DNA of 54,502 nucleotides from Candidatus Aquidulcis sp. (GTDB taxonomy: Bacteria; Chloroflexota; Anaerolineae; UBA4142). Shown here in pieces: positions 54,436 through 54,502 of this stretch. Positions within the stretch are counted from its first letter, which is position 1. Every line of letters begins with the position of its first letter. The notes under the pieces are model-generated. The model did no database searches. It saw nothing but the letters and a program-made list of their open reading frames with translations, and had not been told where the DNA came from. The position numbers and the translations under genes are program-made. Where the stretch lies: positions 1-54,502 of the forward strand of contig DYJA01000040.1 of assembly GCA_020723345.1 (NCBI GenBank). The letters are read 5' to 3'.

Positions 54436-54502
54436 TTTAACTGCTCACGGTAACACCCCATCATAGGGTGGAGTGAGGGCGCATAATGCGGTAGAATTCG
54501 GT

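Overview
The window reads like a chromosomal segment from a GC-rich, free-living bacterium, most likely a Chloroflexota (Anaerolineae-type) genome. The basis is qualitative: lipoproteins with Ala/Pro/Thr-rich linkers after the lipobox, many small toxin-antitoxin pairs (RelE-like, BrnT/BrnA-like, DUF433/DUF5615, HEPN/MNT), a hybrid kinase with an unusual response regulator, and many intergenic palindromes. I saw no rRNA, tRNA or CRISPR array.

Layout. 1-3403: minus-strand sugar ABC operon (binding protein, two permeases, no ATPase) with a MITE-like palindrome inside. 3502-7001: a convergent pair of signalling genes overlapping by 77 bp. 7099-10426: minus-strand yebC-ruvC-(brnT-brnA)-ruvA followed by a RelE-type pair and a retropepsin-like protein. 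10684-16846: glycan genes (GT4 transferase, Wzy/O-antigen ligase fused to TPRs, WecA-type transferase). 16933-21904: a VapBC45-like pair translationally overlapping a large GH2-like lipoprotein. 22036-24667: proC, aspartate racemase, DinB, and a carboxymuconolactone decarboxylase (CMD)-like gene.

24683-34898 is an accessory block: HEPN/MNT pair, methyltransferase, NYN nuclease, a second copy of the CMD 3' end, two copies of a promoter-plus-hairpin leader cassette, and a two-gene operon. The operon encodes a 1022-residue membrane-anchored coiled-coil protein ending in three C2H2-type fingers and a 1491-residue DEAH helicase with a DUF1998 C-terminus. By eye the operon is less GC-rich than its neighbours. 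It is the best candidate for an undescribed (probably anti-phage) system; the two-gene helicase layout recalls Druantia-type and DISARM-type systems, but I cannot test homology.

34946-41365: thrC-thrB, then on the minus strand a GT4 transferase, a Gfo/Idh oxidoreductase and a DUF4015 glycosidase-like protein. 41366-43529: dnaA flanked by DnaA-box clusters, the probable replication origin. 43530-47039: minus-strand ruvB-DUF5674-unknown-GT39-like-DUF2905 operon, placing ruvB about 37 kb from ruvA/ruvC. 47312-53136: gntR-M20 amidohydrolase-dppA-dppB-dppC operon with a consensus promoter and an adjoining GntR-type operator. 53304-54374: a URO-D-like gene.

A striking global feature is a set of about fifteen word-like repeats: short 5-9 nt words repeated imperfectly in one arm, often with the reverse complement in the other. 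Different loci use different words, several words recur at two distant loci, and some lie in frame inside genes or on start and stop codons.
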